DNA of 25,000 nucleotides from an uncultured Oscillospiraceae bacterium (GTDB lineage Bacteria; Bacillota; Clostridia; Oscillospirales; Oscillospiraceae). The position numbers and the translations under genes were made by a program. The notes beneath the pieces are model-generated. The model was not told the DNA's origin. It was given only the letters and a program-made list of their open reading frames with translations, and did no database searches. The stretch lies in the NCBI GenBank assembly GCA_910587285.1, contig CAJULM010000002.1:113116-138115 (forward strand), written 5' to 3'. The number at the start of each line of letters is the position of its first letter. The first letter of the stretch is position 1. Of the stretch, positions 1 through 7,005 are shown piece by piece.

Positions 1-55
1 TGGTTTTGCCTGAGTCGCAGCGAAGCCAGGCGTCGCGAGCAGGCGCAGCACGACT
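1..55. repeat. GC-rich dispersed repeat, copy 1 (may continue left of the window)
   Basis: Bases 1-55 are identical to bases 133-187. The unit carries an inner GTCGCGAGCAG core (32-42), which is also found at 71-81 in the spacer between copies and at 164-174 in copy 2. The ends GAGTCG (12-17) and CGACTC (51-56) are inverted repeats, so the unit could fold. Open frames across it are low-complexity and match no protein family I know. The left edge is cut by the window. It looks like an intergenic palindromic repeat family rather than a gene. Confidence 0.85.
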
Positions 56-100
56 CCAGGTTGCGCAGCCGTCGCGAGCAGCCTGGATGGAGCGAAGCGA

Positions 101-143
101 AGGCAAAAGCCCAGCCGGCGCAAAGCGGGGGCTGGTTTTGCCT
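101..143. repeat. Long hairpin at the junction between repeat copies
   Basis: AGGCAAAA (101-108) and CCAGCC (111-116) pair with GGCTGG (130-135) and TTTTGCCT (136-143). This gives a 14-bp stem with a 2-base bulge and a loop of about 13 bases. The right arm overlaps the start of repeat copy 2, so the repeat boundary is itself palindromic. There is no T-tract where a terminator would need one. Confidence 0.75.
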
Positions 144-187
144 GAGTCGCAGCGAAGCCAGGCGTCGCGAGCAGGCGCAGCACGACT
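133..187. repeat. GC-rich dispersed repeat, copy 2
   Basis: This is a 55-base exact copy of bases 1-55, starting 132 bases later. Sequence identity ends at base 188 (A here, C in copy 1). The bases after it (188-209) become AT-richer and lead into the candidate promoter of the DUF1846 gene. Together with copy 1 and the spacer, it fills most of the 302-base gene-free start of the window. Confidence 0.88.
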
Positions 188-209
188 ACAGCCCGCAAGC
201 AGATTTTTC

Positions 210-238
210 TTGCCGAACGGACCCGGTTGTGCTAAGAT
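210..238 (+). promoter_or_regulatory. Candidate sigma-A promoter for the DUF1846 gene
   Basis: TTGCCG (210-215) and TAAGAT (233-238) are separated by 17 bases, and each matches the consensus at 4 of 6 positions. Transcription would start near 245 and give a leader of about 58 bases before the ATG at 303. Rest of the 1-302 gap: repeats at 1-187 and a GC-rich stretch at 250-295; no other feature seen. Confidence 0.45.
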
Positions 239-302
239 TTGTTAAAATGCGTCAGAGAGGGGGAGCGGGGCCGCAGACCGGGCGGCGGCCCCAAGCAACA
301 CA

Positions 303-1793
303 ATGTGCAATCAAATTGGATTTGACAACCAGCGGTATCTGGAAACCCAGTCCGCCCGCATCCGGGAGCGCATCGCCCAGTTCGGCGGCAAGCTTTACCT
401 GGAGTTCGGCGGCAAGCTGTTCGACGACCACCACGCCGCCCGAGTGCTGCCCGGCTTCGCCCCGGACAGCAAAATCCGAATGCTGCTGGAGCTGCGCGGC
501 AGCGTGGAGATGGTGCTGGTGATCAACGCCGCCGCCATCGAGCAGAACAAGGTCCGGGGGGATTTGGGCATCACCTACGACGAGGACGTGCTGCGCCTCA
601 TCGACACCTTCCGGGAGCAGGGGCTGTACGTGGGCAGCGTGGTTATCACCCGGTACGCCGGCCAGGCCGCGGCGGACGCCTTTAAGCGCCGCCTGGAGGG
701 GCTGGGCGTGCAGGTCTACCTCCACTATCCCATCCCCGGCTATCCCCACGACGTGGCGCGCATCGTGTCCGAGGACGGCTTCGGCAAAAATGACTACATC
801 GAGACCACCCGGCCCCTGGTGGTGGTCACCGCCCCCGGCCCCGGCTCGGGAAAAATGGCCACCTGCCTGTCTCAGCTCTACCATCACCACCGGCGGGGGG
901 TGCGGGCGGGCTACGCCAAGTTTGAGACCTTCCCCATCTGGAACCTGCCCCTGAAGCACCCGGTGAACCTGGCCTATGAGGCCGCCACCGCCGACCTGAA
1001 CGACGTGAACATGATCGACCCCTTCCACCTCCAGGCCTACGGGGAGACCACGGTGAACTACAACCGGGATGTGGAGGTCTTCCCGGTGCTCCAGGCCATG
1101 TTCGAGGAGATCATGGGGGAAAGCCCCTATAAATCCCCCACGGACATGGGGGTCAATATGGTGGGGCGGTGCATCGTGGACGACGAGGCAGTGTGCGCCG
1201 CCGCCAAGCAGGAGATTGTCCGGCGGTACTACGCCGCCCTGTGCGACCGCCGCCGGGGCCAGGGCAGCGACGAAACCATCTACAAGCTGGAGCTGCTGAT
1301 GAAGCAGGCCCAGGCCGGGGCCGAGCTGCGCCCGGTGATTGCCGCCGCCGAGGAAAAGGAGGAGGAGACGGGCGAGCCCGCCGCCGCCATCCAGCTGCCC
1401 GACGGACGCCTCGCCGTGGGCAAGACCTCGGAGCTGATGGGGGCCGCCGCCGCCGCCCTGCTCAACGCGCTGAAGGCGCTGGCGGGCATCGACCGGCCGG
1501 AGCACCTCATCTCCCGGGAGGCCATCGAGCCCATCCAGGCGCTGAAAATCGGCCACCTGGGCAGCCGCAACCCCCGGCTACACAGCGACGAGGTGCTCAT
1601 CGCCCTGGCCATCTCCACCGCCACGGTGCCCCTGGCCGCCCGGGCGCTGGACAGTCTGGACCAGCTGCGGGACTGCGAGGCCCACTCCTCTGTCATCCTC
1701 ACCGCCGCCGACAGCGGAACCTATTCCAAGCTGGGGCTGCGCCTGACGTGCACGCCCAAGTATCAAAGCAATCAGAGGCTCTATCACAAATAA
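303..1793 (+). CDS. DUF1846 (UPF0371) family protein, function unknown
   Basis: The 496-residue product matches the DUF1846 family in length and in its N-terminal signature: IGFDNQRYLETQ, then GGKLYLEFGGKLFDDHHAAR and RVLPGF. A P-loop-like GPGSGK motif lies at residues 179-184 after a hydrophobic beta strand, so nucleotide or phosphate binding is possible. A conserved-looking block follows (FETFPIWNLPLKHPVNLAYE). No signal peptide or membrane segment is visible, so it is probably cytosolic. The ATG at 303 is the first in frame after an upstream stop at 243-245. No good Shine-Dalgarno is seen in front of it, which is unusual here because almost every other gene has one. The family has no established biochemical role that I can name. 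pyrG follows after 121 bases but has its own promoter. Confidence 0.9.
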   Translation: MCNQIGFDNQRYLETQSARIRERIAQFGGKLYLEFGGKLFDDHHAARVLPGFAPDSKIRMLLELRGSVEMVLVINAAAIEQNKVRGDLGITYDEDVLRLIDTFREQGLYVGSVVITRYAGQAAADAFKRRLEGLGVQVYLHYPIPGYPHDVARIVSEDGFGKNDYIETTRPLVVVTAPGPGSGKMATCLSQLYHHHRRGVRAGYAKFETFPIWNLPLKHPVNLAYEAATADLNDVNMIDPFHLQAYGETTVNYNRDVEVFPVLQAMFEEIMGESPYKSPTDMGVNMVGRCIVDDEAVCAAAKQEIVRRYYAALCDRRRGQGSDETIYKLELLMKQAQAGAELRPVIAAAEEKEEETGEPAAAIQLPDGRLAVGKTSELMGAAAAALLNALKALAGIDRPEHLISREAIEPIQALKIGHLGSRNPRLHSDEVLIALAISTATVPLAARALDSLDQLRDCEAHSSVILTAADSGTYSKLGLRLTCTPKYQSNQRLYHK

Positions 1794-1811
1794 AAATGCC
1801 CTCCCCCGCCC

Positions 1812-1840
1812 TTGACTTGTCCCACCTGCGGGCGTAAAAT
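1812..1840 (+). promoter_or_regulatory. sigma-A promoter of pyrG
   Basis: TTGACT (1812-1817) and TAAAAT (1835-1840) are 17 bases apart, and each matches the consensus at 5 of 6 positions. The expected start is about 1846-1848, giving a leader of about 68 bases. The predicted first transcribed bases are not the GGGC run used for reiterative transcription in Bacillus subtilis pyrG, so that control mode is not supported here. Confidence 0.75.
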
Positions 1841-1859
1841 AAACCGTTCAACAGAAAAC

Positions 1860-1897
1860 CGGCAGGACCGGGCAAGAGCGCGCGGCCCCGCCTGCCG
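1860..1897 (+). promoter_or_regulatory. pyrG leader stem-loop
   Basis: CGGCAGG (1860-1866) pairs with CCTGCCG (1891-1897) around a GC-rich loop that can pair further. It sits between the predicted start site and the Shine-Dalgarno AGGGAGG (1901-1907), only 3 bases from the latter. No T-run follows, so it is not a plain terminator. It could tune translation or mRNA stability; this is inference. Confidence 0.5.
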
Positions 1898-1914
1898 CAG
1901 AGGGAGGAATCCGT

Positions 1915-3531
1915 ATGGCCAAGGGCACGAAATTCATCTTCGTCACCGGCGGCGTGGTGTCCGGACTGGGCAAGGGCATCACGGCGGCGTCTTTAGGCCG
2001 GCTTTTGAAGCAGCGGGGGCTGCGGGTGCGGGTGCAAAAGCTGGACCCCTACCTCAATGTGGACCCGGGCACCATGTCCCCCTATCAGCACGGGGAGGTC
2101 TTCGTCACCGACGACGGGGCGGAGACCGACCTGGACCTGGGCCACTACGAGCGGTTTATCGACGAAAACCTCACCGTGAACTCCTCGGTGTCCGCCGGGC
2201 GGGTCTACTGGAACGTCCTCAACCGGGAGCGGGAGGGGGACTATTTAGGGGGCACGGTGCAGATCATCCCCCACATCACCGACGAGATCAAGCGGCACAT
2301 CTACGCTCTGGAGGCCCCCGATGTGGACGCGGCCATTGTGGAGATCGGCGGCACCGTGGGCGACATTGAGAGCCAACCCTTTTTGGAGGCCATCCGGCAG
2401 GTGGCCGCCGAGCGGGGGCGGCAGAACGTGATGTTTATCCATGTGTCCCTCATCGTGTCCATCCCCGGCTCCGGGGAGCTGAAGTCCAAGCCCACCCAGC
2501 ACTCGGCCAAGGAGCTGCTCGGCCTGGGCATTCAGCCCGACGTGATCATGTGCCGCAGCGACTCCCCCATCCCCCAGGAGATTCTGGATAAAATCTCCCT
2601 GTTCTGCAATATCCCGGCGGATCACGCCATCCCCAACCTGACGGCGGAGCTGCTGTACGAGGTGCCCCTCATGCTGGAGCGGGAGGGGCTGGCCGACGTG
2701 GTGGTTCGGCGCTTAGGACTGATCTGCCACGCGCCGGACCTCACCGAGTGGGCCACCATGGTCCACCGGGCCAAGCATCCCGCGGGAGCCGTCACCATCG
2801 CCCTGGTAGGCAAGTACGTGGGGCTGCACGACGCATATCTGTCGGTAGCGGAGGCGCTGACCCACGGCGGCATCGAAAACGGTGTCTCGGTGGACATCCG
2901 CTGGGTCAATTCCGAGGAGGTCACGGCGAATACGGCAGACCGACTGCTGGCGGGCGTCCAAGGCATTTTGGTGCCCGGCGGCTTCGGGAACCGGGGCATC
3001 GAGGGCAAAATCGAGGCCATCCGGCACGCCCGGGAAAACAAGATCCCCTTCCTGGGCATCTGCCTGGGGATGCAGCTGGCGGTGGTGGAGTTCGCCCGAA
3101 ACGTGTGCGGCCTGACGGGGGCCCATTCCGCCGAGCTGGACCCCCAAACGCCCCACCCCGTCATCGACCTCATGCCCGACCAGGTGGGGGTGACGGCCAA
3201 GGGCGGCACCATGCGGCTGGGGAGCTATCCCTGCCGGCTGGCGGAGGGTTCACTAGCAGCGGCCGTCTACGGCGCGCAGGAGATCAGCGAACGCCACCGC
3301 CACCGCTACGAGTTCAACAACGACTACCGGGAGGCGCTGACAAAGGCGGGACTGGTTTTGTCCGGCCTGTCCCCGGACGGGCGGCTGGTGGAGATGGTGG
3401 AGCTGCCGGGCCACCCCTGGTTCGCGGCGGGGCAGTTCCACCCGGAGCTGAAGTCCCGGCCCAACCGGGCCCACCCCCTGTTCCGGGAGTTTATAGAAGC
3501 AGCCAAAACAAACGCAGTCCCGGTCAGATGA
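1915..3531 (+). CDS. pyrG: CTP synthase (glutamine-hydrolysing)
   Basis: Makes CTP from UTP, ATP and glutamine, the last step of pyrimidine nucleotide synthesis, in the cytosol. The 538 residues are the usual full length. The synthetase domain begins with the family signature FVTGGVVSGLGKGI (P-loop near residues 12-22), followed by the DPYLNVDPGTMSPYQHGEV block. The class I glutamine amidotransferase domain has its nucleophile in GICLGMQ (C383) and the His/Glu pair in FHPEL (H509, E511). The start ATG is placed 7 bases after AGGGAGG. It has its own promoter and a leader stem-loop, and it ends in a hairpin shared with the convergent ilvE. Nothing is truncated or missing. Confidence 0.98.
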   Translation: MAKGTKFIFVTGGVVSGLGKGITAASLGRLLKQRGLRVRVQKLDPYLNVDPGTMSPYQHGEVFVTDDGAETDLDLGHYERFIDENLTVNSSVSAGRVYWNVLNREREGDYLGGTVQIIPHITDEIKRHIYALEAPDVDAAIVEIGGTVGDIESQPFLEAIRQVAAERGRQNVMFIHVSLIVSIPGSGELKSKPTQHSAKELLGLGIQPDVIMCRSDSPIPQEILDKISLFCNIPADHAIPNLTAELLYEVPLMLEREGLADVVVRRLGLICHAPDLTEWATMVHRAKHPAGAVTIALVGKYVGLHDAYLSVAEALTHGGIENGVSVDIRWVNSEEVTANTADRLLAGVQGILVPGGFGNRGIEGKIEAIRHARENKIPFLGICLGMQLAVVEFARNVCGLTGAHSAELDPQTPHPVIDLMPDQVGVTAKGGTMRLGSYPCRLAEGSLAAAVYGAQEISERHRHRYEFNNDYREALTKAGLVLSGLSPDGRLVEMVELPGHPWFAAGQFHPELKSRPNRAHPLFREFIEAAKTNAVPVR

Positions 3532-3549
3532 CCGGGGCTGCGCCCTTTT
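3519..3549. terminator. Shared hairpin between convergent pyrG and ilvE
   Basis: CCCGGTC (3519-3525) and GACCGGG (3530-3536) form a 7-bp GC-rich stem with an AGAT loop, overlapping the pyrG stop codon. On the + strand the T-run (3546-3549) comes late. On the - strand the stem is followed by a loosely T-rich stretch (GTTTGTTTT). It probably serves both genes, though neither T-tract is ideal. Confidence 0.6.
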
Positions 3550-3553
3550 GCCT

Positions 3554-4621
3554 TTATTCCACCGGCACGACCCATCCATAGGGGTCCGGCTCGGTGCCCC
3601 ACTGGATGCCCGTGAGGGTGTCGTACAGCCGCTGGGTGAGGCGGCCGATTTTGCCGCCGCTCACCTCCACCTTCACGTCTCCCTCCGCCAGCAGGCCGAT
3701 GGGGGACACCACCGCCGCCGTGCCCGTGCCCCAGGCCTCCTCCAGCTCGCCCGCCTGGGCGGCGTCAAACAGCTCCTGGGCGGTGATGAGCCGCTCCTCC
3801 ACGCTGTAGCCCCAGTCCCGCAGCAGCTCCAGGCAGCTCTTGCGGGTGATGCCGGGCAGCACCGAGCCGGTGAGCTCGGGCGTCACCACCGTGCCGCCGA
3901 TTTTGAACATCACGTTCATGGAGCCCACCTCCTCGATATACTTTCGGTGGACGCCGTCCAGCCACAGCACCTGGGAATAGCCCTGCTCCTCCGCCCGCTC
4001 GCCGGCGCGGATGGAGGCGGCGTAATTTCCGCCGCACTTGGTGAAGCCCGTGCCCCCCTTCACGGCCCGCACGTCCTCGTCCTCCACATAGATTTTCACC
4101 GGGTTGATCCCCTCGGGGTAGTACGCCCCCACGGGGCAGCAGATGACGGCGAACAGATAGCTGTGGGAGGCGTGCACGCCTAAGCCGTTGTCGGTGGCGA
4201 TGATGAAGGGGCGGATATAGAGGGACGCGCCCACCTTGCTGGGCACCCAGCGCTCGTCCGCGCCCACCACCGCCTTGACGGCCTGGACAAAGTCCTCCTC
4301 CGGAAGCTCCGGAATGCACAGCCGCCGGCAGGAGGAGTTCATCCGCGCCGCGTTCTCATAGGGGCGGAACAGCTGCACCTTCCCCTCCGGGGTGCGGTAG
4401 GCCTTCATGCCCTCGAAAATCTCCTGAGCGTAGTGGAACACCATGCACGACAGCTCGAAGGGCAGCGGGCCGTAGGGCACAACCCGGGGGTCGTGCCAGC
4501 CCTGGCCGGCGTCGTAATTCATCAAAAACATATGGTCCGTAAAGGTTCTGCCAAACACCAGCTTGTCCGGATCGGGCAGGGGCTTTGGAGCTGTTGTTCG
4601 GGTGATTTGAATGTCCAGCAT
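3554..4621 (-). CDS. ilvE: Branched-chain amino acid aminotransferase
   Basis: A PLP-dependent class IV transaminase of 355 residues. It moves the amino group between glutamate and the 2-keto acids of leucine, isoleucine and valine, the last biosynthetic step. The sequence fits the longer type of the family: an N-terminal segment with FTDHMFLMNYD, then FHYAQEIFEGMKAYR, the arginine-containing NAARMNSSCRRLCIP, and GASLYIRPFI. The PLP lysine is in TGFTKCGGNYAASI (K195). The start is supported by AAGGAG (4631-4636) 9 bases upstream and by an excellent promoter. It stands alone as a single-gene unit, convergent with pyrG and divergent from gdpP. No leader terminator or T-box element is visible in the short 5' region. 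Confidence 0.96.
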   Translation of the reverse strand: MLDIQITRTTAPKPLPDPDKLVFGRTFTDHMFLMNYDAGQGWHDPRVVPYGPLPFELSCMVFHYAQEIFEGMKAYRTPEGKVQLFRPYENAARMNSSCRRLCIPELPEEDFVQAVKAVVGADERWVPSKVGASLYIRPFIIATDNGLGVHASHSYLFAVICCPVGAYYPEGINPVKIYVEDEDVRAVKGGTGFTKCGGNYAASIRAGERAEEQGYSQVLWLDGVHRKYIEEVGSMNVMFKIGGTVVTPELTGSVLPGITRKSCLELLRDWGYSVEERLITAQELFDAAQAGELEEAWGTGTAAVVSPIGLLAEGDVKVEVSGGKIGRLTQRLYDTLTGIQWGTEPDPYGWVVPVE

Positions 4622-4654
4622 AGCGGTCGGCTCCTTCTTTTGTAGATTAGCCCC

Positions 4655-4683
4655 ATTATATCAGCAGCAGGGGCCGGGCGCAA
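4655..4683 (-). promoter_or_regulatory. sigma-A promoter of ilvE
   Basis: Read on the - strand: TTGCGC (4683-4678), a 17-base spacer, then a perfect TATAAT (4660-4655). Transcription should start near 4648, leaving a short leader of about 27 bases that holds the AAGGAG site. It lies back to back with the gdpP promoter, with about 60 bases between them. Confidence 0.85.
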
Positions 4684-4743
4684 CGGCGAATTTGAAAATT
4701 CCCCGCTCTCCGGGAAGTTTAGGCGGAATTATGTGCTGCGCCC

Positions 4744-4772
4744 TTGTTTTTGCCGTTTTGATTTGCTATAAT
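4744..4772 (+). promoter_or_regulatory. sigma-A promoter of the gdpP-to-tatD operon
   Basis: TTGTTT (4744-4749), a 17-base spacer and a perfect TATAAT (4767-4772). The predicted start is near 4779. This is the only clear promoter found ahead of the eleven same-strand genes that follow, so it may drive the whole run. Confidence 0.85.
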
Positions 4773-4811
4773 TGATTATCTATGGAAACAGCCCTGCCTG
4801 GGCGACGACGG

Positions 4812-4818
4812 AAAGAGG
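4812..4818 (+). promoter_or_regulatory. Ribosome binding site deciding the gdpP start
   Basis: AAAGAGG ends 8 bases before the GTG at 4827. An in-frame ATG at 4782 lies only about 3 bases from the predicted transcription start and has no such site, so the GTG is preferred. Confidence 0.7.
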
Positions 4819-4826
4819 TGTGCTAC

Positions 4827-6830
4827 GTGTATCAAAAGCTGACGCGGACGCTGGCTCCCCGAATCGGCTTCTACTTCGCGGTCATGCTGGCCTTTGCCGG
4901 CGTCACCGCTCTGCTGGGACAGCACCAGGCCGCAGTGGCGGAACTGGTGGTGGTGGCGGCGCTGTTCTTGGGCTACTTGGCCTCCGGCCTGCGCCGGCAG
5001 CGGGAGGCCGCTCAGTACCTGAAGGAGCTGCTGAGCAGCATGGACCAGGCCACCCGGGACAGCACCCTCAACTGCCCCCTTCCCCTGGTGATGTTCCAGC
5101 CCGACACCGACGAGGTGGTGTGGTCCAACGACCGCTTTTTGCGCATCACCGGCGACCAGGAGGGGCTGTTCGACACCAAGCTGTCCGACCTGGCCCCCCA
5201 CTTCGACAGCCGCTGGCTGCTGGAGGGCAAAAACGAGTGCCCCAGCGAGGTGGAGCTCAACGGCCGGCGCTATCAGGTGTTCGGCGACATGGCCCACCCC
5301 GCCGCCGGAAAGGATGGGGCGCTGCTGGCCACCACCTACTGGCTGGACGTGACGGAGCTGGCCAACACCCGGGACCTCCACAAGTCCTCCCGGCCCGTGC
5401 TGGCCCTGCTGCTGCTGGACAACTACGAGGACGCCATCAAGGGTCAGGATGAAAACATCCGCTCGGCCATGCTCAGCCAAATCGTTCAGCGCCTCACCCA
5501 ATGGACCCAGGACGCCCACGGCGCCTTCCTCCGCCTGGACCGGGACCGTTACCTGTTTCTCTTTGAGGAGCAGTATCTGGCCGGCTTCAAGGCGGAAAAG
5601 TTCTCCCTGCTGGACAGCGTGCGGGAGGTGGTCAATCCCGCCGGCATCCCCGCCACCGTCTCCATCGGCATCGGCGTGGACGGGGACAGCTTCGAGGAGC
5701 TCTACCGCTTCGCCAACCTGTCGGTGGAGATGGCCCTGTCCCGGGGCGGCGACCAGGCGGTGGTGAAAAACCGCTTCAGCTTTGAGTTCTACGGCGGGCG
5801 CAGCAAGGAGGCCGAGCGGCGCACCAAGGTGAAAAGCCGGGTGATGGCCTCCGCCATGGGCGAGCTGGTGGCGGACGCCTCCTGCCTCATCGTCATGGGA
5901 CACAGCGCCCCGGATATGGACGCGGCGGGCGCGGCGGTGGGCGTGTGCGCCATTGCGCGGATGAAGGGCATCCCCCACTATATTGTCCGGGACAATCTCT
6001 CCACCCCCGCTGACGCCCTTTACAACCGGGTGTCCAAAATGCCCCAGTATGCCGACGTGTTTCTGGACAGCCAGGAGGCCATGCTCCGGGCGGACTCCCG
6101 CTCCCTTTTGGTGGTGGTGGACACCAACCGCCCCGAGCAGGTGCAGAACCAGGAGCTGCTGGCCTCCTGCAACAAGGTGGCGGTCATCGACCACCACCGC
6201 CGGGCGGCCACCTATATTGAGGGCGCGGCGCTGAATTTTCACGAGCCCTACGCCTCCTCCGCCAGCGAGCTGGTGGCGGAGCTCATCGGCTATCTGATGG
6301 AGCCCACCGACCTGCTGCCCGGCGAGGCGGAGGCCATGATGGCCGGCCTCATGCTGGACACCAAAAATTTCACCATGCGCACGGGGGGCCGCACCTTTGA
6401 GGCGGCGGCCATGCTCCGCCGGGCCGGGGGGGACACCAGCGAAATCCGCAAGCTGTTCCAAACCGACCTGAACGACACGGTGGCCAAATACGGCATCATC
6501 CAAACTGCCAAGCTCTACCGGCAGGACATCGCCATCGCCGCCGCGGACAAACCCGTGGGGCGGGTGACGGCGGCCCAGGCGGCGGACGAGCTGCTGAACA
6601 TCGCGGGCATCAGCACCTCCTTCGTGCTCTACCCCGACGAGGGCCGGGTGATTTTGTCCGCCCGCAGCATCGGCTCCGCCAACGTGCAGGTGATTGTGGA
6701 GGCGCTAGGCGGCGGCGGCAACGCCGGAGCCGCCGGAGCCCAGATTCCCGGTCGCACGGTGGAGGAGGTCCGCCGGGAGCTCATCGCCGTGCTGGACAGC
6801 TATTTTGATAGAAGCGCGGAGCCGTCGTGA
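4827..6830 (+). CDS. gdpP: Cyclic-di-AMP phosphodiesterase, GdpP type
   Basis: Membrane-bound enzyme that hydrolyses the second messenger c-di-AMP (family knowledge). From the GTG start it is 667 residues. In order: two membrane segments (about residues 12-52), a PAS-like domain (PLPLVMFQPDTDEVVWSNDRF), a degenerate GGDEF domain ending in the family motif SRGGDQAVVK, then DHH and DHHA1 domains. Metal-binding motifs are present: HSAPDMD (D363, D365), VVVDTN, and DHH at 455-457. The DHHA1 glycine motif reads GGGGN (N632), where I expect GGGH, so one usually conserved histidine seems replaced. The gdpP-rplI-dnaB order is typical of Firmicutes. The in-frame ATG at 4782 would add 15 residues. Confidence 0.94.
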   Translation: MYQKLTRTLAPRIGFYFAVMLAFAGVTALLGQHQAAVAELVVVAALFLGYLASGLRRQREAAQYLKELLSSMDQATRDSTLNCPLPLVMFQPDTDEVVWSNDRFLRITGDQEGLFDTKLSDLAPHFDSRWLLEGKNECPSEVELNGRRYQVFGDMAHPAAGKDGALLATTYWLDVTELANTRDLHKSSRPVLALLLLDNYEDAIKGQDENIRSAMLSQIVQRLTQWTQDAHGAFLRLDRDRYLFLFEEQYLAGFKAEKFSLLDSVREVVNPAGIPATVSIGIGVDGDSFEELYRFANLSVEMALSRGGDQAVVKNRFSFEFYGGRSKEAERRTKVKSRVMASAMGELVADASCLIVMGHSAPDMDAAGAAVGVCAIARMKGIPHYIVRDNLSTPADALYNRVSKMPQYADVFLDSQEAMLRADSRSLLVVVDTNRPEQVQNQELLASCNKVAVIDHHRRAATYIEGAALNFHEPYASSASELVAELIGYLMEPTDLLPGEAEAMMAGLMLDTKNFTMRTGGRTFEAAAMLRRAGGDTSEIRKLFQTDLNDTVAKYGIIQTAKLYRQDIAIAAADKPVGRVTAAQAADELLNIAGISTSFVLYPDEGRVILSARSIGSANVQVIVEALGGGGNAGAAGAQIPGRTVEEVRRELIAVLDSYFDRSAEPS

Positions 6831-6854
6831 GCAGCGGCCTAAGGCCGGAGCGGA

Positions 6855-6897
6855 GCGAACTGGCCGGAGCCGCCAAAGGCGGCGCAGGACAGTTTGC
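6855..6897. repeat. Intergenic palindromic element between gdpP and rplI
   Basis: GCGAACTG (855-862 of this kilobase) pairs with CAGTTTGC (890-897) with one G-T mismatch, and inside it GCCGCC (869-874) pairs with GGCGGC (878-883) around AAA. A separate small palindrome, CGGCC-TAA-GGCCG, lies just upstream (from about 6835). No T-tract follows, so it should not stop transcription fully. The 175-base gap 6831-7005 is mostly this repeat-like DNA. Confidence 0.65.
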
Positions 6898-6918
6898 GGA
6901 GTCAGAGGACTTAGAACC

Positions 6919-6943
6919 GCGTCGCGAACAGGCGCAGCGTGAC
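6919..6943. repeat. Diverged copy of the window-start repeat core
   Basis: These 25 bases match bases 30-54 and 162-186 at 22 of 25 positions (the differences are transitions). The neighbouring GGAGCGGAGCGAAC (about 6847-6860) also resembles GGAGCGAAGCGAAG in the spacer of the first cluster. So the same repeat family occurs at least twice in the window, both times in intergenic DNA. Confidence 0.65.
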
Positions 6944-7005
6944 AAGGAAACCAACGGAGGCATAACCCACGGGCATACGCCCGAAATCCATAGGAGGGAA
7001 CAACC

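Noticed and set aside
1..187. CRISPR array
   Set aside because: There are only two full copies with a 77-base gap, the repeat is 55 bases long, the spacer contains repeat pieces, and no cas genes are present.
6..522. Open frames through the repeat cluster at the window start
   Set aside because: They translate the GC-rich repeats into low-complexity Arg/Ala/Gln/Ser sequence, and one continues out of frame into the DUF1846 gene. They show no family match and no ribosome binding site.
252..1556. Long antisense open frame opposite the DUF1846 gene
   Set aside because: It is rich in His, Gly, Val and Leu, the usual shadow of GC-rich coding DNA on the opposite strand. Similar long shadows lie opposite gdpP (4776-6503), dnaB (7745-9343), ftsH (11121-12731), metG (15256-16566) and the ABC exporter (20401-21522, + strand). 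The sense genes have clear motifs.
1841..1914. Bacillus-type reiterative-transcription attenuator for pyrG
   Set aside because: No GGGC at the predicted start and no T-run after the leader hairpin.
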